Part shown: in pieces, positions 1 through 11,949 of the stretch | Position numbering within the stretch: the stretch's first letter is position 1 | Layout of the letters: each line of letters opens with the position of its first letter | Assembly: GCA_027603065.1 (NCBI GenBank) | Contig: JADGJP010000001.1 | Span: 868,001-932,000, forward strand | From: Geranomyces variabilis | Taxonomy: Eukaryota; Chytridiomycota; Chytridiomycetes; Spizellomycetales; Powellomycetaceae | Direction of reading: 5' to 3' | Length of the DNA stretch: 64,000 bases | Position numbers and translations under genes: made by a program | The notes under the pieces: generated by a model | Database searches by the model: none | What the model was told of the DNA's origin: nothing | Seen by the model: the letters and a program-made list of their open reading frames with translations, nothing else

Positions 1-1
1 T

Positions 2-1327
2 CTGCCGTCTGCATCGGGAGCTGTGACTGTCACTTTGGCAAACACTGATGCTCGCTTTCCCGAGCGCACCTTTAACCACGAGGAGAGCGGCCACGTTACT
101 ATCGATTCCAAAGTCCACGAGTGGAGCAACTACTTCAAGTGCGGATACAAGGGCGTGTTGGAGCAGCTTGCGGTGGATGGCACTCCGGTCGCAAAACCGG
201 TTGGCTTTTACGCCATGGTCGACGGCACAGTCCCGGCCGGCGCAGGCGTGTCCTCGTCCTCGGCGTTCGTCTGCTGCTCCGCGCTGGCGACGCTGCATGC
301 CAACAGCGGTGTGCTTAACAAAGGCGCATTGACCAACGCCGCGATCCAAGGCGAGCGTTACGCTGGTGTGCAGTGCGGCGGCATGGACCAATCGATTTCG
401 ATCATGGCGCCCGCGGGATCGCCATTGATCATCCATTTCGTGCCCAAGCTCTCTGCCGACCGCATCGTGTTTCCCAAATCCAAATCCGCGCCCGTGTTTG
501 TTATTGCCAACTCGCTCGTCGTCTCCAACAAGCACGTCACGGCGCCTATTCACTACAATCTCCGCGTGGTCGAGACACGCATCGCGGCAGCCGTGCTGTA
601 CAAGTACATGAAGGGTCCCGCACTTGCCGCAGACGCAAAGCTGCTCACCTTGCGCGATCTGCAAAACACCTACCTGGCCGCGCAAAACAACCCCAACGGT
701 TTCACCACCGGTAACGAGCCCGCCGTGCTTAAAGCGCTGTCAGCGCTCGTCGAGGCCGGTCTGTCGAAATCCCCGTACACGCGCGAGCAGGCCGCCGCGG
801 CGCTCGACATCTCCGTCGCCGAGCTTGAACGCCGCTATATCGGTGCCATAAACATTCGCGCCGATAGTTTCCGGCTGTACCTCCGCGCCAAGCACGTGTA
901 CGAGGAAGCGTTGCGCGTGTTTCAGTTCCGCGACGTGTGTGCGCAGAAACCGACACACGACGCTTCTTCTGCCTCCAACAACTCGTTGCTCCACGACCTA
1001 GGCGCATTGATGGACGCGTCGCAAGCGAGTTGCAAAGACCAGTTTGACTGCTCATGTCCCGAGCTCGAGGAGCTGACGACTATTGCGCGTAACGCTGGCG
1101 CGTTTGGCAGCCGACTCACGGGTGCCGGGTGGGGTGGCTGCACCGTGTCGCTGGTGGCCGAGGAAAACGTCGCTGCGTTTGTGGCTAAAGTCAAGGAAGA
1201 GTACTATTTTAAGCGCTGGCCTGAATGGAAGGGCGATAAGGAAAAGGAGGCGGCGTTGGAAGACATCATTTTCAGCAGCAAGCCGTCGATCGGCGCTGCT
1301 GTGGTAACCAACTTTGCTGGGTTCTGA
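2..1327 (+). CDS. GAL1: Galactokinase, GALK2/Gal1 type (5' end outside window)
   Basis: GHMP-family kinase that phosphorylates galactose (or GalNAc in GALK2 proteins) with ATP, the first committed step of the Leloir pathway, in the cytosol. The frame is open from base 2 to a TGA, giving about 441 residues with no internal intron. Visible motifs are the phosphate-binding loop GVSSSSAFVCCSAL, GGMDQSISIMAP with the catalytic Asp region, FVIANSLVVSNK, and the C-terminal GAFGSRLTGAGWGGC glycine motif. The FQFRDVC stretch and the CSCPELEEL stretch resemble GALK2 more than bacterial GalK. The N-terminal sugar-binding signature (GEHIDY type) is not in the window, so the gene is cut by the window edge and the true start lies upstream. 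The 3' end faces RPC2 tail-to-tail across about 165 bp. Family assignment is secure; substrate preference is not. Confidence 0.92.
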   Translation: MPSASGAVTVTLANTDARFPERTFNHEESGHVTIDSKVHEWSNYFKCGYKGVLEQLAVDGTPVAKPVGFYAMVDGTVPAGAGVSSSSAFVCCSALATLHANSGVLNKGALTNAAIQGERYAGVQCGGMDQSISIMAPAGSPLIIHFVPKLSADRIVFPKSKSAPVFVIANSLVVSNKHVTAPIHYNLRVVETRIAAAVLYKYMKGPALAADAKLLTLRDLQNTYLAAQNNPNGFTTGNEPAVLKALSALVEAGLSKSPYTREQAAAALDISVAELERRYIGAINIRADSFRLYLRAKHVYEEALRVFQFRDVCAQKPTHDASSASNNSLLHDLGALMDASQASCKDQFDCSCPELEELTTIARNAGAFGSRLTGAGWGGCTVSLVAEENVAAFVAKVKEEYYFKRWPEWKGDKEKEAALEDIIFSSKPSIGAAVVTNFAGF

Positions 1328-1491
1328 AGTTGCGACTCTCTAGTCAGGTGCTTTTGCGCAGTCGAACTGGTGATGGCGACGGCTTTCTTTGTAGACATAG
1401 TTTACAGACTTTTAATTAATTGCAAAAAGAAAGGAAGGAAAGGGACAACGCCTACGCCGATTATATATAAATTTTATATGCTTGGTGCCCC

Positions 1492-4400
1492 TTACTCCAA
1501 ATCCTTGACTTTAACCCTCGGCACGACATTCATACTCATGAGCTCCTGGAACAGCAGCTTGCACGCGTACGGAATCTTGACCTTCACGACGCCCTTACGG
1601 CTCTTGCAGTAGTTGCAGAACCCATGCCAACCGCCCACTAGGCCGCACTCGCCGCACATCTCGCAGTCGTATGCGTCGGACGCATACAGCAGCCGCTCCA
1701 TCAGCAGCGCCGCGGTGCCGTGCCCGATTAGACAATCGCGCTCCATCTCACCGACACGCAGACCGCCGTCGCGTGACCGACCTTCGGTGGGTTGCCGCGT
1801 CAGGACTGCGCGTGGGCCCCTGGCGTAGCGAAAAAAAGAGGACGACCTTCAGCAATGGCTCGCTTGTACGCGCTGCTGCTCGCCCAAAGTCCTCTTACCG
1901 TGATCGCGCGTGCATCTTGTCCAATACCATGTGCTTGAGCTTTTGGTAGTACACCGGTCCAAAGAAGATATACGCCTGCAGCGGCTCGCCCGTGATTCCC
2001 GAGGTGACATAGTCCTTGCCGGAATAGCTGAACCCGTTGCTGATCAAAATATTGGACATGTCTTCGACTTTACTGCCACCAAATGCCTAGGATGTCAAGA
2101 CATCAGTCCTGACTGTGCTTCTGGGACCAATAGAACGGCTGTAACGCATTTTTTTTTGCTCCTTACCGTTCCATACTGCAGCTGCCCAGCAAGCACGCCC
2201 GCCTTGCCAGCCAGCAGCTCAATCATTTTACCCACCGTCATTCGACTCGGGAAACCGTGCGGGTTCATGATAATATCCGGCACCACGCCCGTATCCGCAA
2301 ACGGCATGTCTTCCTGCTGCACGATAATCCCACACACGCCCTTTTGCCCGTGCCGCGACGAAAACTTATCGCCCAGCTCTGGCCGCCGCGTCTGTCGAAT
2401 CAACGCCTTGACAAGCGTTTGGTCCTCCTCGTTTGTCGTTAACAGCACCTGGTCAATCACTGCGTCGCCATCGTATTTGAATGTTGTCGGCGAGGCCTTG
2501 TAGGAGATCGTTGCGGGGTCGGTCGCGCCCATAAATTGGCCACCTGCGTCGTCGGCGCCCGCCATGGGTGCGACGCGCGGGGAGGTTTCTGTTGGGCTCT
2601 GCTTGTTGATCACGACTTGGCCCGTTTTGATACGTTCCCCTACGGCTGCAATGCCGTCGTCGTCGAGAATGTCGTATTTTTCCAGTACTTGCCCGTAGGC
2701 GTCTTCGGCGCGGTCTGCGAGTCGGTCGTAGGTTTGGTTCGGGTATGATTTGATCATGGTGCTGAACTTGCGCATCACTTGACAACGACCGAACCCGCGG
2801 TCCACGGAGGCCTTAAAAGAAAAGTGCATAGAAAAGACACAATGAGTTTATAGAATCCAGGTTTTTCAGCTATCCTCCGCATACCTTGTTCAAAACCAAC
2901 GCATCTTCAATATCGTATCCACTATAACTCATGACAGCCACGGTCGCATTCTGACCAGCGGGCAGCTTATCATATCCAATCAACTCAATCGTCCGCGTGC
3001 GGACCATCGGCTGCTGCGGATACACCATCAAATACAACAGTGTATCTATCCGCGTCAACTGGTTGTACGCAATCGCCCCAATCGCCTGCTTTCCCATCGC
3101 ACACTGGTAGGTGTTCCGCGGCGACTGGTTGTGATGCGGGTACGGAATCAGACCCGCCACCGCGCCCAGAACGGTGAAAGGCGCAATTTCCAAATGCGTC
3201 GAGTTTGGCCGATCGAGCGCGCTTGGATCTACGATCGCGCCAAAGGGGACCTTCCCATTGTAGTTCAAGTCTGCGTCATACATTGCAATGTCCGTGTCCG
3301 TTTCCTCATTCACATCCAGGTACTCGATTTTGCCTTCCTGGATGAGATCTTCGAACGTCTTGATGCCGTGAATTGCGTCTTTAACATCCTGATCTGTGAC
3401 CATGCTCTTGCCCTTGTTAACGATAATGAGCGGGCGGCACACACGGCCGCCATCGCTGGAGATATTGACGGTGCGCTGCGTTGACGTGCGGTAAACCGAG
3501 ACAAAAGGCCCCACGCGCCCGGCGCGGCGAAGGGTGCGAAAATCGTTGACGAACTTTTCCGGCTTTCGGTGCACGCCGAGGATTACACCGTTAAGGAAGA
3601 CAAGGTAGGTGCCTTCTTCATAAAGATCAAGCCCAGTCAACACGTTGATGTCTTCAACGCCAAGAATGAAGGCGAGTCGCCGCATCGACGAATCGTCCGA
3701 GTCGGTTGTGATGTGTGTCATGAGCGCCAGGTTCTTAATCAAACCACAAGCCTCACCTTCCGGGGTATCGGATGGGCAAATCACACCGAATTGCGACGTC
3801 TGCAGCGCACGAGGACCACTGACCTTCCGCGTCTTTTCAAACTGACTGCTAATTCTCGTCATCATACCCAGTGCCGACACATAACTCAAGCGCGAGAGCA
3901 CCTGCGTGACGCCCGCACGCTCCATCTTGAAACGCTTCACGTTCCAATTGCCCGAGGAAATCGACCGAAAAAGGCCGTCAGTGATAAACCGCGACGTCTG
4001 TGCGACGGCAGTAGCGGCATCGTACTGCGACGTTCGGTTGGAGCGCTTGAGCTGCGTATCGATCGCGCGTTTGATGTTGGCCTGCCACGACTTGAACAAG
4101 TCTTCGAAGAGTAGCGACAGCAGCTGACCGGCCAGCTCCAATCGCTTGTTTCCGACGAAATCGCGGTCGTCGACAATACCGCCGTCTTTAACGGCTTGGA
4201 GTGTTCGCCGCACCATCAATGCCACATACACGGACTTTGGCCGGTAGTTCCATTGGCCATTGACATCGTCGACAGGAACGTGCGCTAGCACAGTAGTCGC
4301 AAGCAGATCGCGCGCCTCCTCCACATAGTCCTTTCGCATACCGATGCGACTGCGCATCGCCGTGACTTTGACTTTTCTCCCAAGCCAGTCCAACGCCTGC

Positions 4401-5550
4401 CGTTGTGTATATACCGGCGGATCCAGCATCGACGACTCTTCCAATGACGGCGAAAAGAGCTCCAGGAACTTTTCGTCATTTCCGCAGATGAGCTCGGCAA
4501 TCTCGCGGTCAGATTCAATACCCATGGCCTTCATCACAACAACCACCGGCACGTCGGCCGTGAAACTGTTGTGCTTCATTGTGACGCGCCCGGCTTTGCC
4601 GTAGCAGATGTTGGTTTTACTCTTCTTTTCATGCGTTGAACTCGTTACGCTCGCGTTGATGAGACCCAGCCGATCTGTCTCGACAATGATTCTGTTTTTT
4701 GACAGCTGCTCTTGAATAAGAATAACCTTTTCAGTGCCGCGGATAATGAAGTAGCCGCCTAGTTAAATCAAAGAAAGCCTGTTAGATGCGAAAGATCGAT
4801 GTCGGCAATTTGCGAGGATCGCGGTGCCCTTACCAGGATCTAATGGGCACTCTCCAGCTTTGACCATATCCTCAGGCGACTTTCCCGTTAAGCAGCACCG
4901 ACTGCTCCGCAGCATGATGGGCATGCGCCCGACCTCAATCCCCCGCTTTTTCACAAGCTGCTTTCCACGGACGTATTCAATGTCAACAAGAATTGTACCC
5001 GCATAGGTCACGTCGCGCAAACGGCATTCGTGTGGCGTCAACTCGTATGCGACACCCTTTCGCGCGTCGTATGCTTGCGGTTGTTTGACCCGAATGTCGC
5101 GAAACCTGAGGCAAGCAAAGATTAGCATCTGAAAAGCAACGCTGTCGCGAGGCGTAGACGAGAGCACTTACTTGAGCCAGAACGCAGGGTCTACGTCACT
5201 GTCCACCTTTGCGTTGGCCAACAAGATCTGCTTCATCTCAGTTTCAATGAAGTAGTTGAACGAATCCACATGCTGCTTGATCAATCCTTTAGTCTGCAGG
5301 AACGCGGGGACCAGCCGCCACTTGTCCTAAATACAAGAAAGGGTAAGCAAAGCGCGTTCGTCAAGCGATTGCACATGGGCGGAGCTCGATGTCCGCATTC
5401 GATGAAGAGACGCACCTCTGCAGCGCTGATTGGATCCGTTAGCTTTTTGCCCGCGTATCGCAAATCATCCCGTCCCATGGTGTCCATTTCGAAAATCGAG
5501 CTGCCTTTGCCGCGGCCTGGCGGCTGGTCGCTGGGGACGTATGGCGGCAT
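1492..5550 (-). CDS. RPC2: DNA-directed RNA polymerase III second-largest subunit
   Basis: Second-largest Pol III subunit (yeast Ret1), which forms much of the active-centre cleft for tRNA and 5S rRNA transcription in the nucleus. Seven exons: 5550-5416, 5326-5172, 5105-4834, 4758-2885, 2811-2167, 2086-1899, 1819-1492; all joins keep phase and give about 1198 residues (yeast 1149). Diagnostic Pol III text includes [19 protein letters not shown] at the N-terminus, CPLDPGGYF, the hybrid-binding [18 protein letters not shown] (Pol II has a different continuation), [12 protein letters not shown] and a C-terminal CX2C..CX2C zinc site ending at Leu-Glu. The introns are 66-89 nt. An insertion of roughly 18 residues relative to yeast follows [16 protein letters not shown]. 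The start ATG at 5550 is the first in frame; a TTTCAG just before it could instead be the acceptor of an upstream 5' exon, so the N-terminus is the least certain part. Confidence 0.95.
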
Positions 5551-6332
5551 TCTGAAAGCGTATGTGAAGTAAAGATGTAGCGCAAGCCCAAGCCTGGAAG
5601 CAAAAGATTAATGAGGAGGCCGCTGGATGAATGATCGCATTTGTACTTCGACGATGCGCACCGGACTGTTTATTCAAACCTCGTTGCCAGAAGAGCAAGA
5701 AACAACGCGACGACTAAGGTCGGACTGCCAGTGCGACAGAAACCTAGCAGCCGACGCAGATAAATAAAAAAGTATCCCGTGATAAATGAGGCCGGGTATT
5801 GCGCAAAGAAGCAACGGGTTGTAAGTGAGGTGCGGTAGCTGCGAGAGCCTGATGCTGGGCGCGCAATGGAACGAACTGCGAGGAGGGACAAAGAAAGAGA
5901 CGACTTGCTGTCGATCGGCTTGCGTAAGCGTGAATTGTTTTTTGAATTGACGGCAATGGAACTGCACAGCCACGCTTTTTCTGACAGCCCCTCAGGTTTT
6001 GCGCAGACAAATCCTTCTTGGGAGGGATGAAGACCATCATGTCAGGAGGCCACTTTGCAAACTCGCTTGACGTTGGGAGCAACCAGAGCGGCGGTTGTTA
6101 GAAACGGTCTTACGCAACAAAGCTGACCGCGTCCTGTCCTCGGTTTGTCGACTCAGCAACTGAAACACCCTCGCTGCTCGCGGGACATAAAAGAACAGAC
6201 ATAGAGCCGCCGGGCCGGCCATCTCACATCTGGTCCCTCTGTTTCATCTATGAAGTCAGCCATGTTCTATTCTGTGTCTGCTGCTGCAGAAGGTACTTAG
6301 CTCAAAGCCGATGGTTTCTCAACAAATACTCA
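5551..6332. other. Spacer upstream of RPC2, no confident gene
   Basis: About 780 bp between the RPC2 start and the next small ORF. It should hold the RPC2 promoter and leader. Several short minus-strand reading frames overlap here, but none shows a family signature with supporting splice sites. Confidence 0.4.
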
Positions 6333-6740
6333 ATGGTTGCCGCGTTCCCGCCCCAAAAAGTTGCTACCCCTCAGAACGTCCTCACAAACGCTCTCCAGCA
6401 AAACCCTCAACTCCGCCGTGTGCAGGCCGAGGTTCAAGCTGCTGTCAAGATCCTTAATCAGCGACTTGCTAAATGGTGTCTCAGCAACAACAATGACCAC
6501 GCATTCGTGACTCCTGCGGGCAACAGCGTCTGGTCCCACGGTCTGTGTCTCATGCTTTGCCAAGGCCTCAGCAGCGCCATCTCGAATGCCGGATGGACCG
6601 TCCGAGACATGAAAATCAATTGCAGGCTGACTCCGCCTGGCGCCGGCACCCACGCGCTGCATTACTTTATCTCGCTCGAATGGCCGCACCCACAGTGCCA
6701 AGTAATTGAGAAGGAAAGGAATGCGTTGGCCAATGCGTAG
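6333..6740 (+). CDS. Hypothetical small protein, 135 aa
   Basis: Single uninterrupted frame from ATG to TAG. The N-terminal half is a probable amphipathic helix (NPQLRRVQAEVQAAVKILNQ); the C-terminal half mixes strands and helices (DHAFVTPAGNSVWSHG, GWTVRDMKINCRL). There is no signal peptide, membrane segment or known motif that I can see. The opposite strand is also open over almost exactly the same interval (138 codons), which weakens the coding case. It is kept because amino-acid composition reads as a globular protein on the plus strand and the frame is otherwise unexplained. Function unknown. Confidence 0.4.
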   Translation: MVAAFPPQKVATPQNVLTNALQQNPQLRRVQAEVQAAVKILNQRLAKWCLSNNNDHAFVTPAGNSVWSHGLCLMLCQGLSSAISNAGWTVRDMKINCRLTPPGAGTHALHYFISLEWPHPQCQVIEKERNALANA

Positions 6741-7214
6741 TGGCATTTTGCAAAGGGCGCAGCAGTTAGTTTAGCTGCCGTAGTATGTGGTTACCTTTAG
6801 GGCTGTCTGTCCGGTTCTTTTGTGCGTTCGCAATCATATGTTACAAATGTAGTCAAAGGCAGTGAGTGCTCCTCCGCTCCCGAATCCCTGAAATGCATTA
6901 CAATCGATCCTGTTGACTATTCGCACCAAGCCTGGAGGTTCTCTTCCACGGCTCCAGCATCTGCTTTGCGACCGGCAACGAAGGACACATCATGGTGCGG
7001 GCGGGCAGTTTGCGGATGCCGAAAGAAGAGAGCAGAGGTTGCGAGCGGCGAGGGAACGGGGGTTATATTGAAAGCGAGTGCGGGGGCTGAGGAGTCCGCT
7101 CGCTCTTTTATACTGCGCTCTGCCCCGGCGGATGCGCAGCAACGCGTCTTTCGGTCCACAGCCTTTTCTTGATCGCTCTCGCTGCTTTCCAACCAACCAC
7201 CTTGGCTACTACCA
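6741..7214. other. Spacer before the CAS1-like gene
   Basis: About 470 bp, presumably containing the promoter of the downstream gene. A TTTTATACTG sequence near 7108 could serve as a TATA-like element about 100 bp before the start codon. Nothing else recognised. Confidence 0.3.
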
Positions 7215-9752
7215 ATGACCGCCGCCACCATCGACCCAGATGCAGAGCTGCTGCTGCCCGTCCCCGCAACTGCAGCCCCAACACCCGTGCAAAAGCGCGC
7301 TGACCCTTCCGTTGCGGGCGGTACGACCAAGTTGCAGCATGCCTTTCGAGCCGCGACTGTCTGCGCAGCGTTTGTCGTATTGTTTTCAATGTTCATCGCC
7401 AATGAAATCAGGACGGGAGGTGAAGGTAAAAAATAATCTGTGCTTGTGGCGGCCACATACCTTGCGGTGAAACAGAACTCTTATACTGGCTTTCGTTCTG
7501 CGACGTGCCCAGGTACGATGACCGCCCAATGCAACGCCGCATTGGCGAATGGGAAATGGGTCTTTCCATCCAATTCGCCGCCTCAATGGCATACCAACAC
7601 CTGCTTTGCGTCCCGCTACCGCGTCAACGACGTCTCCAAATGTCTTGCCGGCGCCCGCGTTGCATTTGTCGGCGATTCGACAGCCCGTGCGCAGTACATA
7701 GCAATGAGCAAAGCCCTCGGCATGGACGAGACTCATATGGAGCGGCACGCAGACAAACACATGGAGGGTCCCAGTGGCATTGAGCTTTCATTTTACTGGG
7801 ATCCGTTCTTGAACAGAACGGACGTGAATCAAGCGCCGTGGATCGCAGAAGGTGACGACGGAGGCGTCCAGGCGGCAGTACATGGAGGCTCGCCACCGGC
7901 GCTCGTTGTCTTCTCAGCCGGCCACTGGTTCATGAGGTATGAGCCAATGGGCTTTGCCGAGGCGATTATCGGCCTTAGGGATCGCGTAGCAGAGCGACAC
8001 GTCCCCGGCGCTGTCACGAACGGATTTTCAGCCGACGGCGCTGTCGAGCGCGTTTTCATCCGACCTGTTAGCCCTGTTGTGGAATCCAAGCTGAATGAGG
8101 CTCGGAGACCCACGTTAACCACGGACGCGGTTAACGAATACAACGCCAAGCTGCAAGAACTCGTTGTTAATGTCGATACGAACATCGAGGTCCCACCGTA
8201 CTTGACAACTCTTTACTCTGATGTGGCCGAGTACACCGAGGATGGCTTACACTACGACGACAGCGTGCGCGATAATGAGCTGAATCTTCAACTAAACGAG
8301 ATTTGCAACGCGCGTCTGTTTGGCGCAAACCCAGCGGGAAAAACGACTTGCTGCGTCGAGTACTCGCGCGTGAGAATCCAGCAGTGGGTTACGCTGCTGG
8401 GTTTTGCAGTCTTTGGAGGAGTCGCGTGGTTATGGAGAAACTTGAACCGGAACGGCCTCATGGCTAACGCCAAAACCACCTCGCACGCCATGCAACGCAT
8501 GTCGACTCTACTAAATGCGTACCTCCCTAATGAGCAAACGTCGCATGATATCGCAATCATTGGCGTCGCGGTTACGTATATGCTTATCGTTGATCGCACG
8601 TCGCTCGTTCTCAAAATCAACAAGCTGTTCCAGCTTCCGGTGTTTGGCATGCTAGTTTTGGCGGCCGCCACGCCGGGGTTCGCAACACTTGCAACCGAAA
8701 AAGACACGACCTTTTTGAATCGTCACCAGACGGATGAATGGAAAGGGTGGATGCAACTCGCGATCCTCATCTACCATTACACGGGCGCGAGTTCCGTCAC
8801 GCCAATCTACGCCGTGATCCGCGTCATGGTCGCCTCGTATCTATTCATGACAGGATACGGCCATTTCGCATTCTTCTACAAAAAAAACACCTACACGTTC
8901 GCGCGCGCGGCGTCCGTGCTTGTCCGCCTCAACGTGCTTTCGGCAGCGATGGCATACACGATGGACAAGGACATATTGTTTTACTACTTCGGTCCGCTGG
9001 TCTCCTTCTGGTTTATCTTTGTGTGGCTGACAATGTACGTTGGCAACCAGCACAACAAGAGCACGCCGTTCCTGCTTGTGAAGATTGCTATCGGCGCGGG
9101 GATTTCTACTGCGATAGTCAAGATCCCGTGGTGCCTTGACAGTTTGTTTGAGTTGCTCAGCGTTGCGTGCAAAACAAATTGGGACGCGAGGGAGAGCATG
9201 TTTCGCTTACGACTTGACCACCTGGTCGTGTACGCCGGGATGCTGACGGCATTCGCCTCCGCCAAGCTGTCCTCCGCATCGATCGCCAAGCACCGCATGC
9301 ACGCTATCTGGGCTTCATTGGCCGTGTTTGCAGCCTACGCCATTTTGGTCTCACTCACGCCTTCAAAAATCGATTACAACCAAGTGCATCCATACGTGTC
9401 GCCGTTCGTTGTTGTCGCATTCACCATCTTGCGCAACGCGACGCCCGAGTTGAGACAGCGCTCATGCCGATTCTTCCGCTGGGTCGGGCTGTGCTCGCTC
9501 GAACTGTTTTTGGTGCAGTATCACGTATGGCTGGCCGTTGACACAAAGGGAATCGCCGCGCTTCCGTTTGCGGGCGTATTGGGGTCCCCCGGTGTTGGGA
9601 TGTTGGTTTTTGGCACGATTTTCGTTACGGTTGCATCGTTGGTGGCGGGAGTTAGCCAGAGAGTTGTGGATTGTATTGCTGGCGCTAGTGTTAGCAAGTC
9701 GAGGACTTTTGCAGTGGTTGTGGCTATGGTATTGTGGAACTGGGCCTGGTAG
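7215..9752 (+). CDS. CAS1-family membrane O-acetyltransferase
   Basis: Predicted Golgi/secretory polytopic enzyme that transfers acetyl groups to glycans, as in Cryptococcus Cas1 (capsule glucuronoxylomannan) and animal CASD1 (sialic acid). Proposed exons are 7215-7425 and 7513-9752 (87-nt intron), giving about 816 residues; a donor 6 bp earlier keeps the same frame. Order of parts: short cytosolic N-terminus, one transmembrane helix (CAAFVVLFSMFIA), a lumenal PC-esterase/SGNH-like domain with CNAALANGKW, the nucleophile motif FVGDSTAR near residue 122 and the DGLHYDD Asp-His motif near 315, then a C-terminal acyltransferase region with roughly ten hydrophobic helices. Family length is normal and both catalytic motifs are intact. 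The acceptor glycan in this organism is unknown; a wall or surface polysaccharide is inference. Exon 1 is the least certain part. Confidence 0.82.
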
Positions 9753-9906
9753 TAGCTGAGTGGCCAAACTCTTGTATATAAGTCTTATGATGCATTTTCT
9801 ATTAATGTATCTGCACAGTATGGCAGGCTCGAAACGCAAGTCGATTACGCCAGAAGCGGACTGCGTACGCCTTGCAACGAAGGGACGGGCGAGCGCACTG
9901 CTCTCT

Positions 9907-10730
9907 CTAGTCGATCTGCGAAAGGTGGACCTCGAAAGTGAGGTCGGTATTCGGGGGAATCCTGCGGTGGGAACAGGTCAGGATCATGATGCGGGACACC
10001 GAAAACCAAGCGCGCACATCCCGACGACTTACTTTCCCTCCACGCCCTTCTTTCCATACGCCCAGTCGCTTTCAATGATGATCCGCGCCTTTTCGCCCTT
10101 GGTCATTGTCAACAGCGCCTCGTCCCAGCCTTTGATAACCTTGCCGGTACCGACTTTAAAGCGCAGAGCAGAGGGCTTTGCGCCCTTGATGTTGGTGTCA
10201 AACACCTTGGGCTGGCCGTCAACCAGGTATGTGCCCGTGTAAAAGACATAAACCATATCGCCCTTTTTCGGAAGCCGGCCATCTCCCTTCTTGGTAATGA
10301 CCTTCTTATATTTGGGCTCCTCCACAACGGCTTCCTCCTTTGCGGGCGCCGCAGACTCGCTGGACGCTGCGGTGGTGGCTGCGGCGGCAGCCGTGGCCTG
10401 TGCGGTGGCCTCCTCAAATGACTGGCCTTCCGGTCGGAAAGCCGAGTCCTGCTCGTGAAGCGCCTTGTATGCTTTGATCAGCTCCGGCTTTTTGGTCGCT
10501 TTGATGACGTTGGCGGCCTTTCCGTGCAGCTTGCGCTCTTTGAGGAACTGCCCAATAACAAGCAAACCTTTGTTGATCAAAATGGCTGTCGTTTCACACA
10601 ACCCCGCTTTTGCCAGCGAGTGATGACATACCTCATATGTTGCCAGGTCTTGCAAGGCTGAGACCAGGTCCTTTTTGGACACGCTGTCGCTTTCCAGCTC
10701 TTCGTTATTCCACTTTGGTGCTGGTGCCAT
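9907..10730 (-). CDS. FKBP3: FKBP25-type peptidyl-prolyl isomerase (FKBP3 family)
   Basis: Nuclear prolyl cis-trans isomerase; FKBP25 binds nucleic acid and chromatin partners in animals. Proposed exons 10730-10632, 10547-10033 and 9961-9907 give 222 residues, against 224 in human FKBP3. The N-terminal BTHB helical domain is present (SKKDLVSALQDLATYE joined to FLKERKLHGKAANVIK, which matches human spacing exactly), followed by an Ala/Glu linker and a full FKBP domain: VFYTGTY, VFDTNI, KVGTGKVIKGWDEALLTM, ESDWAYGKKG, and IPPNTDLTFEVHL in the last exon. The first intron is 84 nt, in frame and free of stops, so an unspliced reading would add 28 residues; removing it restores the family alignment. 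Second intron 71 nt. Identification is strong; a nuclear role is inferred from the family. Confidence 0.9.
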
Positions 10731-11228
10731 TGCTGCTCGGTGTTGCGAAGATGTGGAGTGTCTGTCACCCGTCGAGAGGCGGCGAGCAAACCACTTTTTG
10801 TGATCACGTGCACGGAGACGCCCCCCTGTCCAAAAGTCGCCTGACCAGTGCGTTTCCTCATGCCCAGAACCAGCTTGGCCTAAGATTCACAAGAGAACTA
10901 TGAACGACAACGACAAAAAATCCTCGTCCGTGTTCTCCTCCCTGCATGCCGCAGAGCCGGCGAACCTGCAGAACACTCGTAGGGAAACTGAATCAAAGGT
11001 TCGTGTACATCGCTTTCAGCCAAGCCGCTGTTCCCCACTATCGGAACCCTTGTTAACTTCTGTTTTGCGATAGACCGTCGCACGCGACTCCAACCCGCAG
11101 GGGTGGAAAGCGACTGGGAAGGAGGCCGTGGGCAAAAGGTCCCTGACTGGCGCATGTGACCCACACCTAATTCTGTTGGCACCTGGTCCCGCGTGAAAGA
11201 AGGAACCTGTAAAAGTAGCCTACCCGCC

Positions 11229-11281
<53 letters not shown>

Positions 11282-11949
11282 ACTTATCTCTCGCTTCTGT
11301 GACGCGGTCAGCGTGGCAAACGCAGGTCGCGTTTCTCATTTTAAGTGTTGTCGGCACGGCTGTGTGAATCCAGGATCGTGTTTTCATCAAAAAGAACGCT
11401 CTTGAAGAAATCTGGCTCAAAGTGCGAGTATTGAGTTTTATAATTGACAGCGACAACAAAGAATTATATGAAATGGCCGTTAATCTATCGCGGCCTCCTA
11501 TCCGAACTATCTGAACTCAGTGTTTGGAGGACGTGAACTGCAAAGCTCGCTGGCGAACCCCAAGTATGCGGGCTGGCAGAGATAGCCGCAGCCGGGTCAA
11601 TCGTCGGCGACCACCGTTACCGCGCGGCCGTCGGACGCGCCGTTTCAGGCCTGCGAGTCGGCGGAAGTCAGTTTGACGGCGAGACTGCAGGAGATGCCAG
11701 CTCAGCGCGGGCTGTTGTGCTTCCTATCTAGTCGTTCCGACCGCAAATGTCTTTTTTCGTTTTTGGCCTACGCGAGGACCCCGCGTTTTTATAAAATAGT
11801 AATGCATTGGCGGCGGTAAATGAAATAAGAAAAGAAAAAACTATACTCCTCGCCTTTTTTACGAGAGACCGGCAGCACGTCTCAAATGCAGAGTGCCACC
11901 GCTTCAGAGAGACGAGCTCCCACTCTGGGTTCAGGAAAAAAAACGCGTG
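10731..11949. other. 1.2-kb spacer with a CT microsatellite
   Basis: Lies between the FKBP25 5' end and the P5B ATPase 3' end, both on the minus strand. It should hold the FKBP25 promoter. Apart from the CT tract I see no coding frame, RNA gene or terminal repeat. Confidence 0.4.
11237..11277. repeat. (TC)20 dinucleotide microsatellite
   Basis: Uninterrupted TC alternation for about 40 bp, preceded by imperfect TGTC units. It is purine-rich on the minus strand, about 500 bp upstream of the FKBP25 start. Confidence 0.95.

Noticed and set aside
5641-6040. Minus-strand text MMVFIPPKKDLSAQNL and a hydrophobic tail, faintly like mitochondrial ATP synthase subunit f (IPPK..A.NLG motif)
   Set aside because: The resemblance covers fewer than 15 residues, and I could not find a set of splice sites giving the rest of the family in one frame. 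A profile search would decide.
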